A stretch of DNA of 64,000 bases. Origin: Rhodobacter sp. (GTDB lineage Bacteria > Pseudomonadota > Alphaproteobacteria > Rhodobacterales > Rhodobacteraceae). A program made the position numbers and the translations under genes. The DNA lies in assembly GCA_027484985.1 (NCBI GenBank), contig JAIXRW010000042.1, forward strand, positions 1-64,000, read 5' to 3'. Shown in pieces: positions 26,525 to 34,774 of the stretch. Numbering within the stretch: position 1 is the first letter of the stretch; the number at the start of each line of letters is the position of its first letter. The notes beneath the pieces are model-generated. The model had not been told where the DNA came from. It saw nothing but the letters and a program-made list of their open reading frames with translations, and made no database searches.

Positions 26525-28141
26525 TTACCCCTGAACGCCGCCCAAGACCACCCCGGCCTCGGCCAGCGCCCCGAAAATCCGTCCGTCCCGTCCGTAAACA
26601 TCACGGCGATAGGTCATTTCGCCCTTCACCGTGGGCCAGGCCGTGAAATAGACCAGATGCACCGGCACCGGACGGTCCAGCTTGACCATGGTTTCCACCC
26701 CGCTGTCGAGCGCGGCCTGAAACACGCCCTTCGGGTCATCGCTCTGCGCCGACAGCAGCGCATAGGCAAAGTCGAACGGATCGGCCAGCCGGATGCAGCC
26801 ATGGCTATAGGCCCGCACCTCTTTCGAAAACAGGTCCTTGGCCGGCGTGTCATGCAGATAGATGTTATAGGGGTTGGGGAACATGAACTTCACCTTTCCC
26901 AGCGCATTCCCGTCCGAAGGCGGCTGGCGCAGGCCAAAGGGAAAGGTCTTGGCGCTGAACGAGGCGAAATTGATCTGCTCGCGCGGCACCACGCGCCCCT
27001 GCCCGTCAACCACCTGCAAATGCCCCACCGCATTCGGGTTCTGTTGCAACAGCGGCAGATATTCCTTCACGATGATCGACCGTGGCACCCCCCAGCTGGG
27101 GTTCACGATCATATGCTCCATCAGGTCCGAAAATTCGGGGCTGCGCATATCGGTCGCGTTCTTGCCCACCACGGCGCGGGTCTGGAAGGTGACCTTGCCG
27201 TGATCGATGATCTTGGCGGTGAAATCGGGTTGGTTGACCCAGATGTAACGGCCCGAACGGTCAATCTCGCCCATCCAGCGCAGCCGCTCCATCGCCACGA
27301 TCACCGATTGCAGCCGCGCCTCGGGCTGCACATCCACCTCGGCCAGCGTGCCCTCGCCCGCCACACCGTCGGGCGTCAGCCCGTGATCCAGCTGGAAACG
27401 CTGCACCGCATCGGTCATGCCCGCATCATAAACCGCCATGGCTGATACCGGCAGATACCCCAGCGCCACCAGCCGGTCGCGCAGCGCGATCACATCCGCC
27501 CCCGCGTCACCCGGCCGCAGTTTGCGCCCCGCCTGCACCAGCGGCCCCCAGCCCGGCCCCGCCATCGCAGCCTCAAGCGCGATCTTCTCGGCCATCAGAC
27601 GCGCATATTCCGGCGCCTTGGGCGGCAAAGACCGCAGCACCCCCATCGGGTCATCCCCCGCCACCGCCGCCATCAGCGCCGCAGGATCGGGCCGCGCCAC
27701 AACCCGCACGATGCCGGGGTCCACCTGCGACGGCTCCAGCACACCGCTGCTCACATCCCGCGCATAGGCCAGAAAGGCCCGCGACATCGCCGCCTCAAGC
27801 CGCCCGCGATCCCCCTCTGTCACCGCGTCCCGCGCGGCGGCGACCAGCGCACCCGCGTCATAGCGCGCAACCGGCAGGCCATGGTCCCCCGCCCGCGCCA
27901 GCACATTCACCAGCGCCGACCGCCGCGCCGAATCTGCCGCGCCCGTCCAGACCGGGGCGTAATCGCGCGCGCGGTAAAAGTCGGACAGGGCGGTATCTTC
28001 CGATATGTCCGCCGCCAAAGCCTGAACAAAAGCAGGCTCTTCGGCGCGCAAGGGGGCCACACCCCAGCCAAAGGCGGACATCATCACGGCAAACGAAAGC
28101 AAGGCAGACCAATGCAGGAAAACCCGTCGCAGCACCGTCAT
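26525..28141 (-). CDS. L,D-transpeptidase (YkuD/YcbB type) with peptidoglycan-binding domain
   Basis: Periplasmic murein enzyme forming 3-3 cross-links or lipoprotein attachments. The ATG at 28141 gives a signal peptide ([20 protein letters not shown] to RAEE); then a helical scaffold domain ([14 protein letters not shown]), a peptidoglycan-binding domain ([24 protein letters not shown]), and the YkuD catalytic domain with H-D-T-P-A-x-x-L-F and SHGCIRL carrying the nucleophile Cys. Length 538 residues, as for YcbB. An in-frame stretch 99 codons upstream is non-coding. Divergent from a DUF882 peptidase, so the pair may be co-regulated. Confidence 0.9.
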   Translation of the reverse strand: MTVLRRVFLHWSALLSFAVMMSAFGWGVAPLRAEEPAFVQALAADISEDTALSDFYRARDYAPVWTGAADSARRSALVNVLARAGDHGLPVARYDAGALVAAARDAVTEGDRGRLEAAMSRAFLAYARDVSSGVLEPSQVDPGIVRVVARPDPAALMAAVAGDDPMGVLRSLPPKAPEYARLMAEKIALEAAMAGPGWGPLVQAGRKLRPGDAGADVIALRDRLVALGYLPVSAMAVYDAGMTDAVQRFQLDHGLTPDGVAGEGTLAEVDVQPEARLQSVIVAMERLRWMGEIDRSGRYIWVNQPDFTAKIIDHGKVTFQTRAVVGKNATDMRSPEFSDLMEHMIVNPSWGVPRSIIVKEYLPLLQQNPNAVGHLQVVDGQGRVVPREQINFASFSAKTFPFGLRQPPSDGNALGKVKFMFPNPYNIYLHDTPAKDLFSKEVRAYSHGCIRLADPFDFAYALLSAQSDDPKGVFQAALDSGVETMVKLDRPVPVHLVYFTAWPTVKGEMTYRRDVYGRDGRIFGALAEAGVVLGGVQG

Positions 28142-28455
28142 AACCACCCTCGCCTTCAAGTATAAAACCCAATGCCTTCCAACCCTTGCCCGATTCCCCG
28201 CCCCTGTCCATTCACAACCCGTCCAGCGCCGCGCTCGGCCCCCGACAGCGGCAGGACGGCAACAGTGCCGGAAATCCGCCTCCGCCCCGCCCCGCTTGGG
28301 CAGAAATCTGCCGATCCGCCCGCCGCGCGTGATCGACGGGCAATCCACGCTTGGGACAGGCCGAAACCTGTGCCATAAAAGTGGCGCACTTGGGGAAAGT
28401 GGCACAAAAGCTGCCGATACAGGCGGCAAGGCGAACAAGGCGGGACAGGTTCTTC
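28142..28455. other. Divergent intergenic region between L,D-transpeptidase and DUF882 genes
   Basis: 314 bases. At 28369-28406 lies an inverted repeat TGTGCCA-N24-TGGCACA with two direct copies of AAAGTGGC inside (28378 and 28397), placed 50-90 bases ahead of the DUF882 start. It may be an operator; no matching known site was recognised. Confidence 0.5.
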
Positions 28456-29025
28456 ATGACCACGGCAACTTCAGCGGGTGTCACTCGGCGCGGATTACTG
28501 GGCATTTTCGCCGCCACCATCACGGTCGCGGCCCCCACCTACAGCCACGCTTTCGGCCTGTTGCGCGGCGCGGGCGATATCCGTCGGGTCAAGATGTATT
28601 CGGGCCGCACCGGCGAAAGCATCGACACGATCTACTGGGTCGAAGGCGAATATATCCCCGAGGTGATGGATGAAATCACCCGCTTCATGCGCGACTGGCG
28701 CACGAACGAAACCAAGCGCATCGATCCCCGCACCGTTGACATCCTCGCCGCTGCCCATTCGCTGATGGATGTGACCGAACCCTACATGCTGCTGTCGGGC
28801 TACCGCTGCCCCAAGACCAATGCCATGCTGCGCGAACATTCCCGCGGCGTCGCCCGCAACTCGCTGCACATGCAGGGCCAAGCCGCCGACCTGCGGCTGA
28901 AATCGCGCAGCGTCGGCCAGATGGCCAAGGCGGCCGAGGCTTGTGCCGCAGGCGGCGTGGGCCGCTACCCGCGCTCGAACTTCGTGCATATGGATTGCGG
29001 CCCGCTGCGCCATTGGGGCGGCTGA
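28456..29025 (+). CDS. DUF882/YcbK-type (M15-like) murein peptidase, Tat-exported
   Basis: 189 residues. Twin-arginine-type leader TRRGLLGIFAATITVAAPTYSHA, then the M15-type zinc site as seen in YcbK/MepK: SGYRCPKTNAMLR, SLHMQGQAADLRL (H-x-x-G-x-A-x-D) and VHMDCGPLRHW. MepK cleaves 3-3 cross-links, made by L,D-transpeptidases; the divergent neighbour is one. The ATG at 28456 follows GGACAGG. The ORF's upstream part is the AT-rich operator region. Confidence 0.87.
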   Translation: MTTATSAGVTRRGLLGIFAATITVAAPTYSHAFGLLRGAGDIRRVKMYSGRTGESIDTIYWVEGEYIPEVMDEITRFMRDWRTNETKRIDPRTVDILAAAHSLMDVTEPYMLLSGYRCPKTNAMLREHSRGVARNSLHMQGQAADLRLKSRSVGQMAKAAEACAAGGVGRYPRSNFVHMDCGPLRHWGG

Positions 29026-29044
29026 TCGCCACGCCCGCCATCGG

Positions 29045-29090
29045 GCGAAAGGTTTTCAGAAAACCTTTCGCAGATTCCTTCTGAAGGAAT
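29045..29090. terminator. Double hairpin between convergent genes
   Basis: GCGAAAGGTTTTC-A-GAAAACCTTTCGC (29045-29071) followed by ATTCCTTC-T-GAAGGAAT (29074-29090), between the DUF882 gene and rlmE. Likely shared transcription end; both are near-perfect palindromes. Confidence 0.65.
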
Positions 29091-29097
29091 TTGCTTC

Positions 29098-29829
29098 CTA
29101 CTCTTCCTCACCCTCGTCCTGACGCCCGCGGAACCCCTGCGCCACCACGAATTTCTCGGAACTGTCGGCACGGCTGGCTGGCGGCTTCACATTCGCCACC
29201 TTGCGGAAGTTCTTCTTCAGCATCGCCTGCATCTCGTTCTCGGCCCCCCCCGCCAGAACCTTGGCAACGAAGGTGCCCCCTTCTTCCAGCACGTCAAAGG
29301 CAAAGGCCAGCGCCGCCTCGACCAGCGCCACGATGCGCAAATGGTCGGTCCCTTTGTGCCCCGAGGCCGCCGCCGCCATGTCGCTCATCACCACATCGGC
29401 GCGGCCGCCCAGCCAGCCCTTGACCAGCGCATCCGCATCATCGGCCAGAAAATCCAGCTGGTGCAGCTCTGCCCCCGGAATCGCCTCGACCTCTTGCAGA
29501 TCGATGCCCAGCACCGTGCCCACCGGCTTTTTCGGGTTGTCCCCCAGCGCGTTCACCCGCACCACGGCCACCTGTGTCCAGCCCCCCGGCGCACAGCCCA
29601 GATCGACCACGCGGCACCCCGGTTTCAGAAACCCGTAGCGGTCATCCAACTCGATGATCTTATAGGCCGCGCGCCCGCGATAACCCTCTTTCTTGGCCTG
29701 GATGACATAAGGGTCGTTCAACTGCCGCTCCAGCCACAGCGTTGACGACAGCTTGCGCCCCTTTGCCGTCTTGACCCGCACGCGCAATTCGCGCTGCCCG
29801 CGTCCCGATGATCCCTTGATAGCCGTCAT
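29098..29829 (-). CDS. rlmE: 23S rRNA 2'-O-ribose methyltransferase (RrmJ/FtsJ)
   Basis: Methylates U2552 of 23S rRNA. 243 residues with the catalytic K-D-K-E set: SRAAYK-like [20 protein letters not shown] motif [30 protein letters not shown], and [12 protein letters not shown]. Extra N-terminal 25 basic residues and a short acidic C-tail are common in alphaproteobacteria. It overlaps the ppx/gppA stop by 4 bases, so the two are co-transcribed. Confidence 0.94.
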   Translation of the reverse strand: MTAIKGSSGRGQRELRVRVKTAKGRKLSSTLWLERQLNDPYVIQAKKEGYRGRAAYKIIELDDRYGFLKPGCRVVDLGCAPGGWTQVAVVRVNALGDNPKKPVGTVLGIDLQEVEAIPGAELHQLDFLADDADALVKGWLGGRADVVMSDMAAAASGHKGTDHLRIVALVEAALAFAFDVLEEGGTFVAKVLAGGAENEMQAMLKKNFRKVANVKPPASRADSSEKFVVAQGFRGRQDEGEEE

Positions 29830-30965
29830 GCGTATGGTCCGTCCTCAAGAACGCCATCGGCGCTCATCTGTGCATATAAAAGCCCTTCGCGCAGGCCGCG
29901 GTCGGCCACGCTCAGGCGGTCTGTCGGCCATATCCGCATCAGCGCCTGAAGGATAGCCGCCCCCGACATGATCAGCGCATGCCGGTCGCGCCCGATACGC
30001 GGATCGGTGCGCCGCCCCTCGGGGCCAAGCGCCAGATATTCGCGGATCACCAGATCGATCTGGTCCGAGGTCATCTGCAACCCGTCCACCTTGGTCCGGT
30101 CATAGCGGCGCAGGTTCAGGTAACTTGCCGCCACCGTCGTCACCGTGCCGCTGGTCCCGATGATCTGGAACCCCTCGCGCGGGTTTTCGGCATTGTAGGG
30201 CGAGAAACTTGCCAGATTCTCCTCAAAGAACCACGACATCAGCGCAAAGCGCGCCCCGTCATCATCGACATCCGCGAACTGGTCCTTCAACGTGGCCACG
30301 CCAAGCGGCACCGAAATCCAGTCCACCACCCGCGCCTCGGCCTCGCCCTGCGCGTTGAAACCGCGATGCAGCCGCATGATCGACCGCGCACGCTCCTCGG
30401 GCGGCACGCGGCTCAGGTCGATCCAGACGAGTTCGGTCGATCCCCCGCCGATATCGACCACCAGCAACTGCTCGGTGCGCGGGTTGACCAGCGGCGCGCA
30501 GGAAATCACCGCCAGCCGCGCCTCTTCCTCCGTGGCGATGATCTCAAGGCTCAGCCCCGTCTCGCGCCGCACCTGACGGATGAAATCCCGCGCATTGCGC
30601 GCCCGCCGACAGGCTTCTGTCGCCACCAGCCGCATCCGCCGCACGCCGTGCTTTTCGATCTTTTTCTGGCAGATGCGCAGCGCCTGCACCGTCCGCGCCA
30701 TCGACGCACGCGAAAGCTTGCCGCTGGCCTCAAGGCCCACGCCAAGCTGGACAGTCTTGGAAAAACTGTCCACGACCTGAAACTGGCTGCCCTTGGGTTG
30801 GGCAATCAGCATCCGGCAACTGTTTGTGCCCAGATCCAGCGCCGCATACAGCAGCGCCGAACCGGGTTCGGCAGGGGGTGACGGTTCGACCGCAGACGAC
30901 AGGCCCTTCGGCCCTTCGGCCGCCAGCGGGATCGCGTCCGCCCCCCGGGGACGCTCGGGCGCCAT
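29826..30965 (-). CDS. Ppx/GppA family exopolyphosphatase or pppGpp phosphatase
   Basis: 379 residues of the ASKHA fold. Phosphate-1 motif [18 protein letters not shown], catalytic Glu in IATEEEARL, phosphate-2 [15 protein letters not shown], and [15 protein letters not shown]. The C-terminal HD-type domain of long Ppx forms is absent, so it is the short form. Polyphosphate versus pppGpp cannot be told from sequence. The first 35 residues are disordered and Pro-rich. Precedes and overlaps rlmE. Confidence 0.88.
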   Translation of the reverse strand: MAPERPRGADAIPLAAEGPKGLSSAVEPSPPAEPGSALLYAALDLGTNSCRMLIAQPKGSQFQVVDSFSKTVQLGVGLEASGKLSRASMARTVQALRICQKKIEKHGVRRMRLVATEACRRARNARDFIRQVRRETGLSLEIIATEEEARLAVISCAPLVNPRTEQLLVVDIGGGSTELVWIDLSRVPPEERARSIMRLHRGFNAQGEAEARVVDWISVPLGVATLKDQFADVDDDGARFALMSWFFEENLASFSPYNAENPREGFQIIGTSGTVTTVAASYLNLRRYDRTKVDGLQMTSDQIDLVIREYLALGPEGRRTDPRIGRDRHALIMSGAAILQALMRIWPTDRLSVADRGLREGLLYAQMSADGVLEDGPYA

Positions 30966-31216
30966 AACCGCCCTCCATATGTGGTTGCCCCAAGGTTACC
31001 GCTAACGCCCCCAGCACGCAAGGCCGCGATCACCCTGCCCTTGCCTCATGACAATGATGAAAATTCCGATCCCGCACCCGGCGCGAAACCCGTCGCCTCG
31101 TGTCGCCGCTTGCGCTAGTCAGGTCAGGGTCGCTGTCCGCTTGCGCCATGTCGAAAACCGACATCGGCGGTCGCGGATCGGCGCTATTACGGAATGAACA
31201 AATCAGGGTGACTCGC

Positions 31217-31522
31217 ATGCCGGACGTGACAGTGGTGTTTTGGCGCGACATTCCCGCCCAGGTGATCGTGGGCAAGGGGCGGCGCGGTTCTAAGGTGCAA
31301 CTGTCCGAGCGGTTCGAACAGGCCATCGACCGCTGCGCCATGAAGATCGGCGCCAAAGACGCCGATGCCTACCTTGCCGAATGGCGCAAGGCCGACCCCT
31401 ACACCGTCGAAGGCGAGGATCCCGACGCCGTCGCCCGGGCCGAGGCGGATCGACTGGAAGCCGAATACGACACCGCCCGCATCAAGCAACTGATCGAATC
31501 CGACGGCTGGCACAAAGCCTGA
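31217..31522 (+). CDS. Small conserved protein annotated as 'virulence factor' (PF13769-like)
   Basis: 101 residues. Visible blocks are VTVVFWRDIPAQVIVGKGRR, KVQLSERFEQAIDRCAMKIG and the acidic ADAYLAEWRKADPY, ending in a charged helix. A β-hairpin start followed by two helices is likely. This family recurs next to MetF-like and corrinoid methyltransferase genes in the Rhodobacterales, as here (25 bases before the next gene), so it is probably part of the one-carbon module; the Pfam name carries no function. The ATG at 31217 follows an AATCAGGGTG site. Confidence 0.7.
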   Translation: MPDVTVVFWRDIPAQVIVGKGRRGSKVQLSERFEQAIDRCAMKIGAKDADAYLAEWRKADPYTVEGEDPDAVARAEADRLEAEYDTARIKQLIESDGWHKA

Positions 31523-31547
31523 CCACATGACCCTAAGGGAGACCATC

Positions 31548-32465
31548 ATGGCCCTGTTCAACTTCCGCCGCGAGGCCGCCACGACACCGGCCCCCGCCGC
31601 CATCGAGGCCTTCCTCAAGGGCTATTCCATCGAGGTGATGCCCCGCACCGCCGAAAAGGTGGAAAGCTTCCGCGACATCCTGCCCGCAGGCACCCGCGTC
31701 TATATCGCCCATATCGACGGCACCCCGATCGAGGATATGGTCGCCACCGCCAAGCGGCTGAATGCCGAAGGCTACCCCGTGATGCCGCATTTCCCCGCGC
31801 GCATCATCAAGGACAAGTCCACGCTTCTCGACTGGGTCGCCCGCTATCAGGGCGAAGCGAATGTGAAACAGGGCCTCATCCTTGCCGGCAACCCCGCCGC
31901 GCAGGTCGGTGACTACGGCACCTCGATGCAGCTTCTGGAATCGGGCGCCTTCGACGGCTTCGACCGCCTCCACGTCGCAGGCCACCCCGAAGGCAACAAG
32001 GATATCGACCCCGACGGTTCCGACCGCATGGTGATGGAAGCCGCCCGCTGGAAATCGGCCTTTGCCGAACGCACCGATGCGAAAATGGCCATGGCCACCC
32101 AGTTCTGCTTCGAGGCGCAGCCGGTGATCGACTGGGTCAACCGCCTGAAAGCTGAAGGCGTCACCCTCCCCGTCCATATCGGCGTGGCGGGCCCCGCCAA
32201 GCTGCAAACCCTGATCAAATTCGCCATCGCCTGCGGCGTCGGCCCCTCGCTCCGCGTGCTGCAAAAGCGGGCGATGGATGTGACCAAGCTGCTTCTGCCC
32301 TATGAACCGACCGAGTTTATTGCGGAACTGGCCGCGCACAAGGCGGCACACTCCGATTTCGGCATCGAAGCCGTGCATTTCTTCCCCTTGGGCGGCATCA
32401 AGACCAATGCCACCTGGGCCACCGAAAACGGCGGCGCCTCGGGCGTTCCCGCCTCTCAAGCTTAA
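31548..32465 (+). CDS. Methylenetetrahydrofolate reductase-like protein
   Basis: 305 residues of the MTHFR α/β-barrel class, divergent from canonical MetF: SIEVMPRTAEKVESFRDILP, VYIAHIDGTPIEDMV, EGYPVMPHFPARIIKD, the HVAGHPEGNKD motif, MATQFCFEAQPVIDWV and VHIGVAGPAKLQTL. These resemble the F-x-[ST]-Q-x-x-F and HPE sites of MetF that hold FAD and folate. Probably interconverts methyl- and methylene-tetrahydrofolate for catabolism of methylated compounds. The ATG at 31548 follows AAGGGA; an ATG 7 codons upstream is less well placed. Confidence 0.8.
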   Translation: MALFNFRREAATTPAPAAIEAFLKGYSIEVMPRTAEKVESFRDILPAGTRVYIAHIDGTPIEDMVATAKRLNAEGYPVMPHFPARIIKDKSTLLDWVARYQGEANVKQGLILAGNPAAQVGDYGTSMQLLESGAFDGFDRLHVAGHPEGNKDIDPDGSDRMVMEAARWKSAFAERTDAKMAMATQFCFEAQPVIDWVNRLKAEGVTLPVHIGVAGPAKLQTLIKFAIACGVGPSLRVLQKRAMDVTKLLLPYEPTEFIAELAAHKAAHSDFGIEAVHFFPLGGIKTNATWATENGGASGVPASQA

Positions 32466-32480
32466 CGCAAAGGTTCACGA

Positions 32481-33461
32481 ATGACCCGCACCGTATTGGA
32501 ATCAAAAACGAAAACCGTCATCATCGGTTTCGACGAACCCTTCTGCGTCATCGGTGAACGCATCAACCCCACGGGGCGAAAAAAGCTCGCGGCCGAGCTT
32601 GAGATGGGCAATTACGACACCGTCATCAAGGACGCGCTGGAACAGGTCGCCTGCGGGGCGACCGTGCTCGACATCAACTCGGGCGCCGTTTTCACCAACA
32701 TGATGGCGCAGGACCCGCGCTATGCCGACAACAACTTTGTCGAACCGCCCCTGATGAAGGCGCTGATCGAGATCGTGCAGCAAACCGTCGATGTGCCGCT
32801 CTGCATCGACAGTTCCGTCCCCGGCGCGCTGGAAGCCGGGCTTCTGGCCTGCGAAGGCCGCCCCCTCCTGAACTCGGTCACCGGCGAGGAAGAGCGGATG
32901 GAACTCGTCCTGCCGCTGGTCAAGAAATACAACGTGCCGGTCGTGGCCATCTCGAACGACGATACCGGCATCTCGCCCGATCCCGATGTGCGCTTTGCCG
33001 TGGCCAAAAAGATCGTGGAACGCGCCGCCGATTTCGGCATCCCCGCCCATGACATCGTGGTCGATCCGCTGGTCATGCCCATCGGCGCCATGTCCTCGGC
33101 CGGCCAGCAGGTGTTCGCCCTCGTCCGCCGCCTGCGCGAGGAACTGGGCGTGAACACCACCTGCGGCGCGTCCAACATCAGCTTCGGCCTGCCCCACCGC
33201 CACGGCATCAACGGCGCCTTCCTGCCCATGGCTATCGGCGCGGGCATGACCAGCGCCATCATGAACCCCGTGCGCCAGCAGGAAATGGAGGCGATCCGCG
33301 CCGCCAACATGCTGATGAACCACGATGCAAATGGCGGCGAATGGATCCGCTTCTCCAAGGTTCTGGAAGCGGTCGAAGCCGGCCAGACCTTTGCCGAAGC
33401 CTCGGCTGCCGCGTCACAGGCGGCCGGTGGCCGCCGTGGCGGCCGTCGCGGCCGCGCCTGA
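32481..33461 (+). CDS. Methyltetrahydrofolate:corrinoid methyltransferase (pterin-binding)
   Basis: 326 residues of the dihydropteroate-synthase-like barrel. VIGERINPTGRKKLAAEL is the pterin-binding entry, VLDINSGAVFTN, VPLCIDSSVPGALEAGL and LLNSVTGEE follow, with DPLVMPIGAMSSAG and NTTCGASNISFGLPHRHGIN near the end, as in AcsE/MtgA-type enzymes. A Gly/Arg-rich tail (RRGGRRGRA) is unusual. It moves a methyl group between a corrinoid protein and tetrahydrofolate; the corrinoid protein and its cognate substrate methyltransferase are not adjacent. Follows the MetF-like gene by 15 bases. Confidence 0.88.
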   Translation: MTRTVLESKTKTVIIGFDEPFCVIGERINPTGRKKLAAELEMGNYDTVIKDALEQVACGATVLDINSGAVFTNMMAQDPRYADNNFVEPPLMKALIEIVQQTVDVPLCIDSSVPGALEAGLLACEGRPLLNSVTGEEERMELVLPLVKKYNVPVVAISNDDTGISPDPDVRFAVAKKIVERAADFGIPAHDIVVDPLVMPIGAMSSAGQQVFALVRRLREELGVNTTCGASNISFGLPHRHGINGAFLPMAIGAGMTSAIMNPVRQQEMEAIRAANMLMNHDANGGEWIRFSKVLEAVEAGQTFAEASAAASQAAGGRRGGRRGRA

Positions 33462-33497
33462 CCCGCCGGCAGGGGCGGCCCCGCGCCGCCCCGCCGC

Positions 33498-34154
33498 TTA
33501 CACGCCCTCGATCGTGCCCGCCGCCAGAACCGGCCCCGTGGGCGCCCCCGTGGGCGATCCGCCCGCAGGTTCCAGCGATACAGCGATGGTCCAGCCCTTC
33601 GGCGCATCCGGATAGGCCACGGTCAGCGGCGCATCCGCAATCAGGCCCAGCGACACCGGCGCCGCATCCGGCGCGATGATCCACACTTCCTGCACCTGCC
33701 CCGCAGGCGCGGGCGCACCTGCAACCCGCGTCACGATCAGCTCAGCCCCGTTATGGCGCGCCTCGAACCGCAGCGTCGCATCCGCAGCACCCAGCGTGGC
33801 CACCACCTGCGCGGGCCGCGCCACCGGCAGCACCGCCACCACCGCAACCGCCACCGCCGCCGCCGTCAGCGCCCCCGCCAGCCAGCCCAGCAGCGGCCGC
33901 CGCCGCCGCGCCTGCCCGAACAGCCGCGCCTCGATCCGCGGCATCAGATCGGGCGCCGCCACCGGGGCAAAACCATCATTCAGATCGGCCAGCCGCTCTT
34001 CCCACGCCGCCACCCGCGCGGCAAAAGCCGGTTCGCGCGCGATCCGCTTTTCCACCACGATCCGGTCAGGCAGCGCCAGCACGCCCAGCACATATTCGGC
34101 GGCAAGCGCATCCTCGGCATCACGCGGGGCAAGGGGCTGGTCGTCCACGGTCAT
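33498..34154 (-). CDS. RskA-type anti-sigma factor
   Basis: 218 residues. Cytoplasmic part AEDALAAEYVLGVLALPDRIV and FAARVAAWEERLADLNDGF is the anti-sigma domain of the RskA class; one membrane segment follows at LLGWLAGALTAAAVAVAVVA; the periplasmic RskA domain has the Q-x-W-I/V pattern in GQVQEVWIIAPDAAPVSLG and AVSLEPAGGSPTGAPTGPVL. The ATG overlaps the sigma factor stop by 4 bases, a classic pairing. Presumably it holds the sigma until regulated proteolysis. Confidence 0.87.
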   Translation of the reverse strand: MTVDDQPLAPRDAEDALAAEYVLGVLALPDRIVVEKRIAREPAFAARVAAWEERLADLNDGFAPVAAPDLMPRIEARLFGQARRRRPLLGWLAGALTAAAVAVAVVAVLPVARPAQVVATLGAADATLRFEARHNGAELIVTRVAGAPAPAGQVQEVWIIAPDAAPVSLGLIADAPLTVAYPDAPKGWTIAVSLEPAGGSPTGAPTGPVLAAGTIEGV

Positions 34155-34714
34155 CGGTCCATGCACTCGCGAAGTTTGAGAAGGCTGCGCCGCAGCCATG
34201 TCCGCATCGTATTGATCGGCACGCCATGCCGCTCGGCAAGATCAAGATAGGACAGCCCGTCCAGATAGGCCCCCCGCACCGCCTGCGCCCGGTCGGGTTC
34301 CAGCGTGTCGAAACATTCGGCAATCCGCCGCGCCTCGCCCTTGGCGATCATCCGCCCCTCGGCAGACGGGGCGCCATCGGCCACCGCGTCAAGCGCATCG
34401 CCCTCGTCACTGGCCGTGGTGGCAGGGCCGCGCGCCCGCAGCCGGTCGATGGCCAGATTGCGCGCAAGGGCGATCAGCCATGTCATGCCGCGCCCCTTTT
34501 CGGGGTCGAACCGTCCGGCCCGCAGCCAGACCCGTGTGAACACCTCTTGCAATGCATCTTCCGCCTCGGACCTTGTGCCCAGAATACGAAGCAGCACCCC
34601 CAGAAGTTTCGATGCCGTCGCGGAATAAAGCGCCCGGAACGCCGCACGGTCCTGTGCGGCCACGCGGGCGATCAACTCTGCAACGCTGTCTTCGGTCATA
34701 TCCGTCCGGTCCAT
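34151..34714 (-). CDS. ECF sigma factor (SigK-like)
   Basis: 187 residues with region 2 (FRALYSATASKLLGVLLRIL, AEDALQEVFTRVWLRAGRFD, MTWLIALARNLAIDRLRARG) and region 4 (RAQAVRGAYLDGLSYLDLAERHGVPINTMRTWLRRSLLKLREC). The region-4 helix-turn-helix NTMRTWLRRSLLKLREC is typical of the SigK/ECF19-type group that pairs with RskA. The start may be at 34714 or 34699. Lies 60 bases downstream of a RACo-like gene on the same strand. Confidence 0.9.
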   Translation of the reverse strand: MDRTDMTEDSVAELIARVAAQDRAAFRALYSATASKLLGVLLRILGTRSEAEDALQEVFTRVWLRAGRFDPEKGRGMTWLIALARNLAIDRLRARGPATTASDEGDALDAVADGAPSAEGRMIAKGEARRIAECFDTLEPDRAQAVRGAYLDGLSYLDLAERHGVPINTMRTWLRRSLLKLRECMDR

Positions 34715-34774
34715 CCTGTCCCGTCGGTTATAAAGCGGCCCGCCGCAAAGGAAAGCGACAAGCCCACCGCCCCC

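Noticed and set aside
31000-31216. Possible cobalamin or SAM riboswitch before the one-carbon genes
   Set aside because: No B12-box consensus or SAM-type core was recognised; only a short ATGTCG/CGACAT stem is present.
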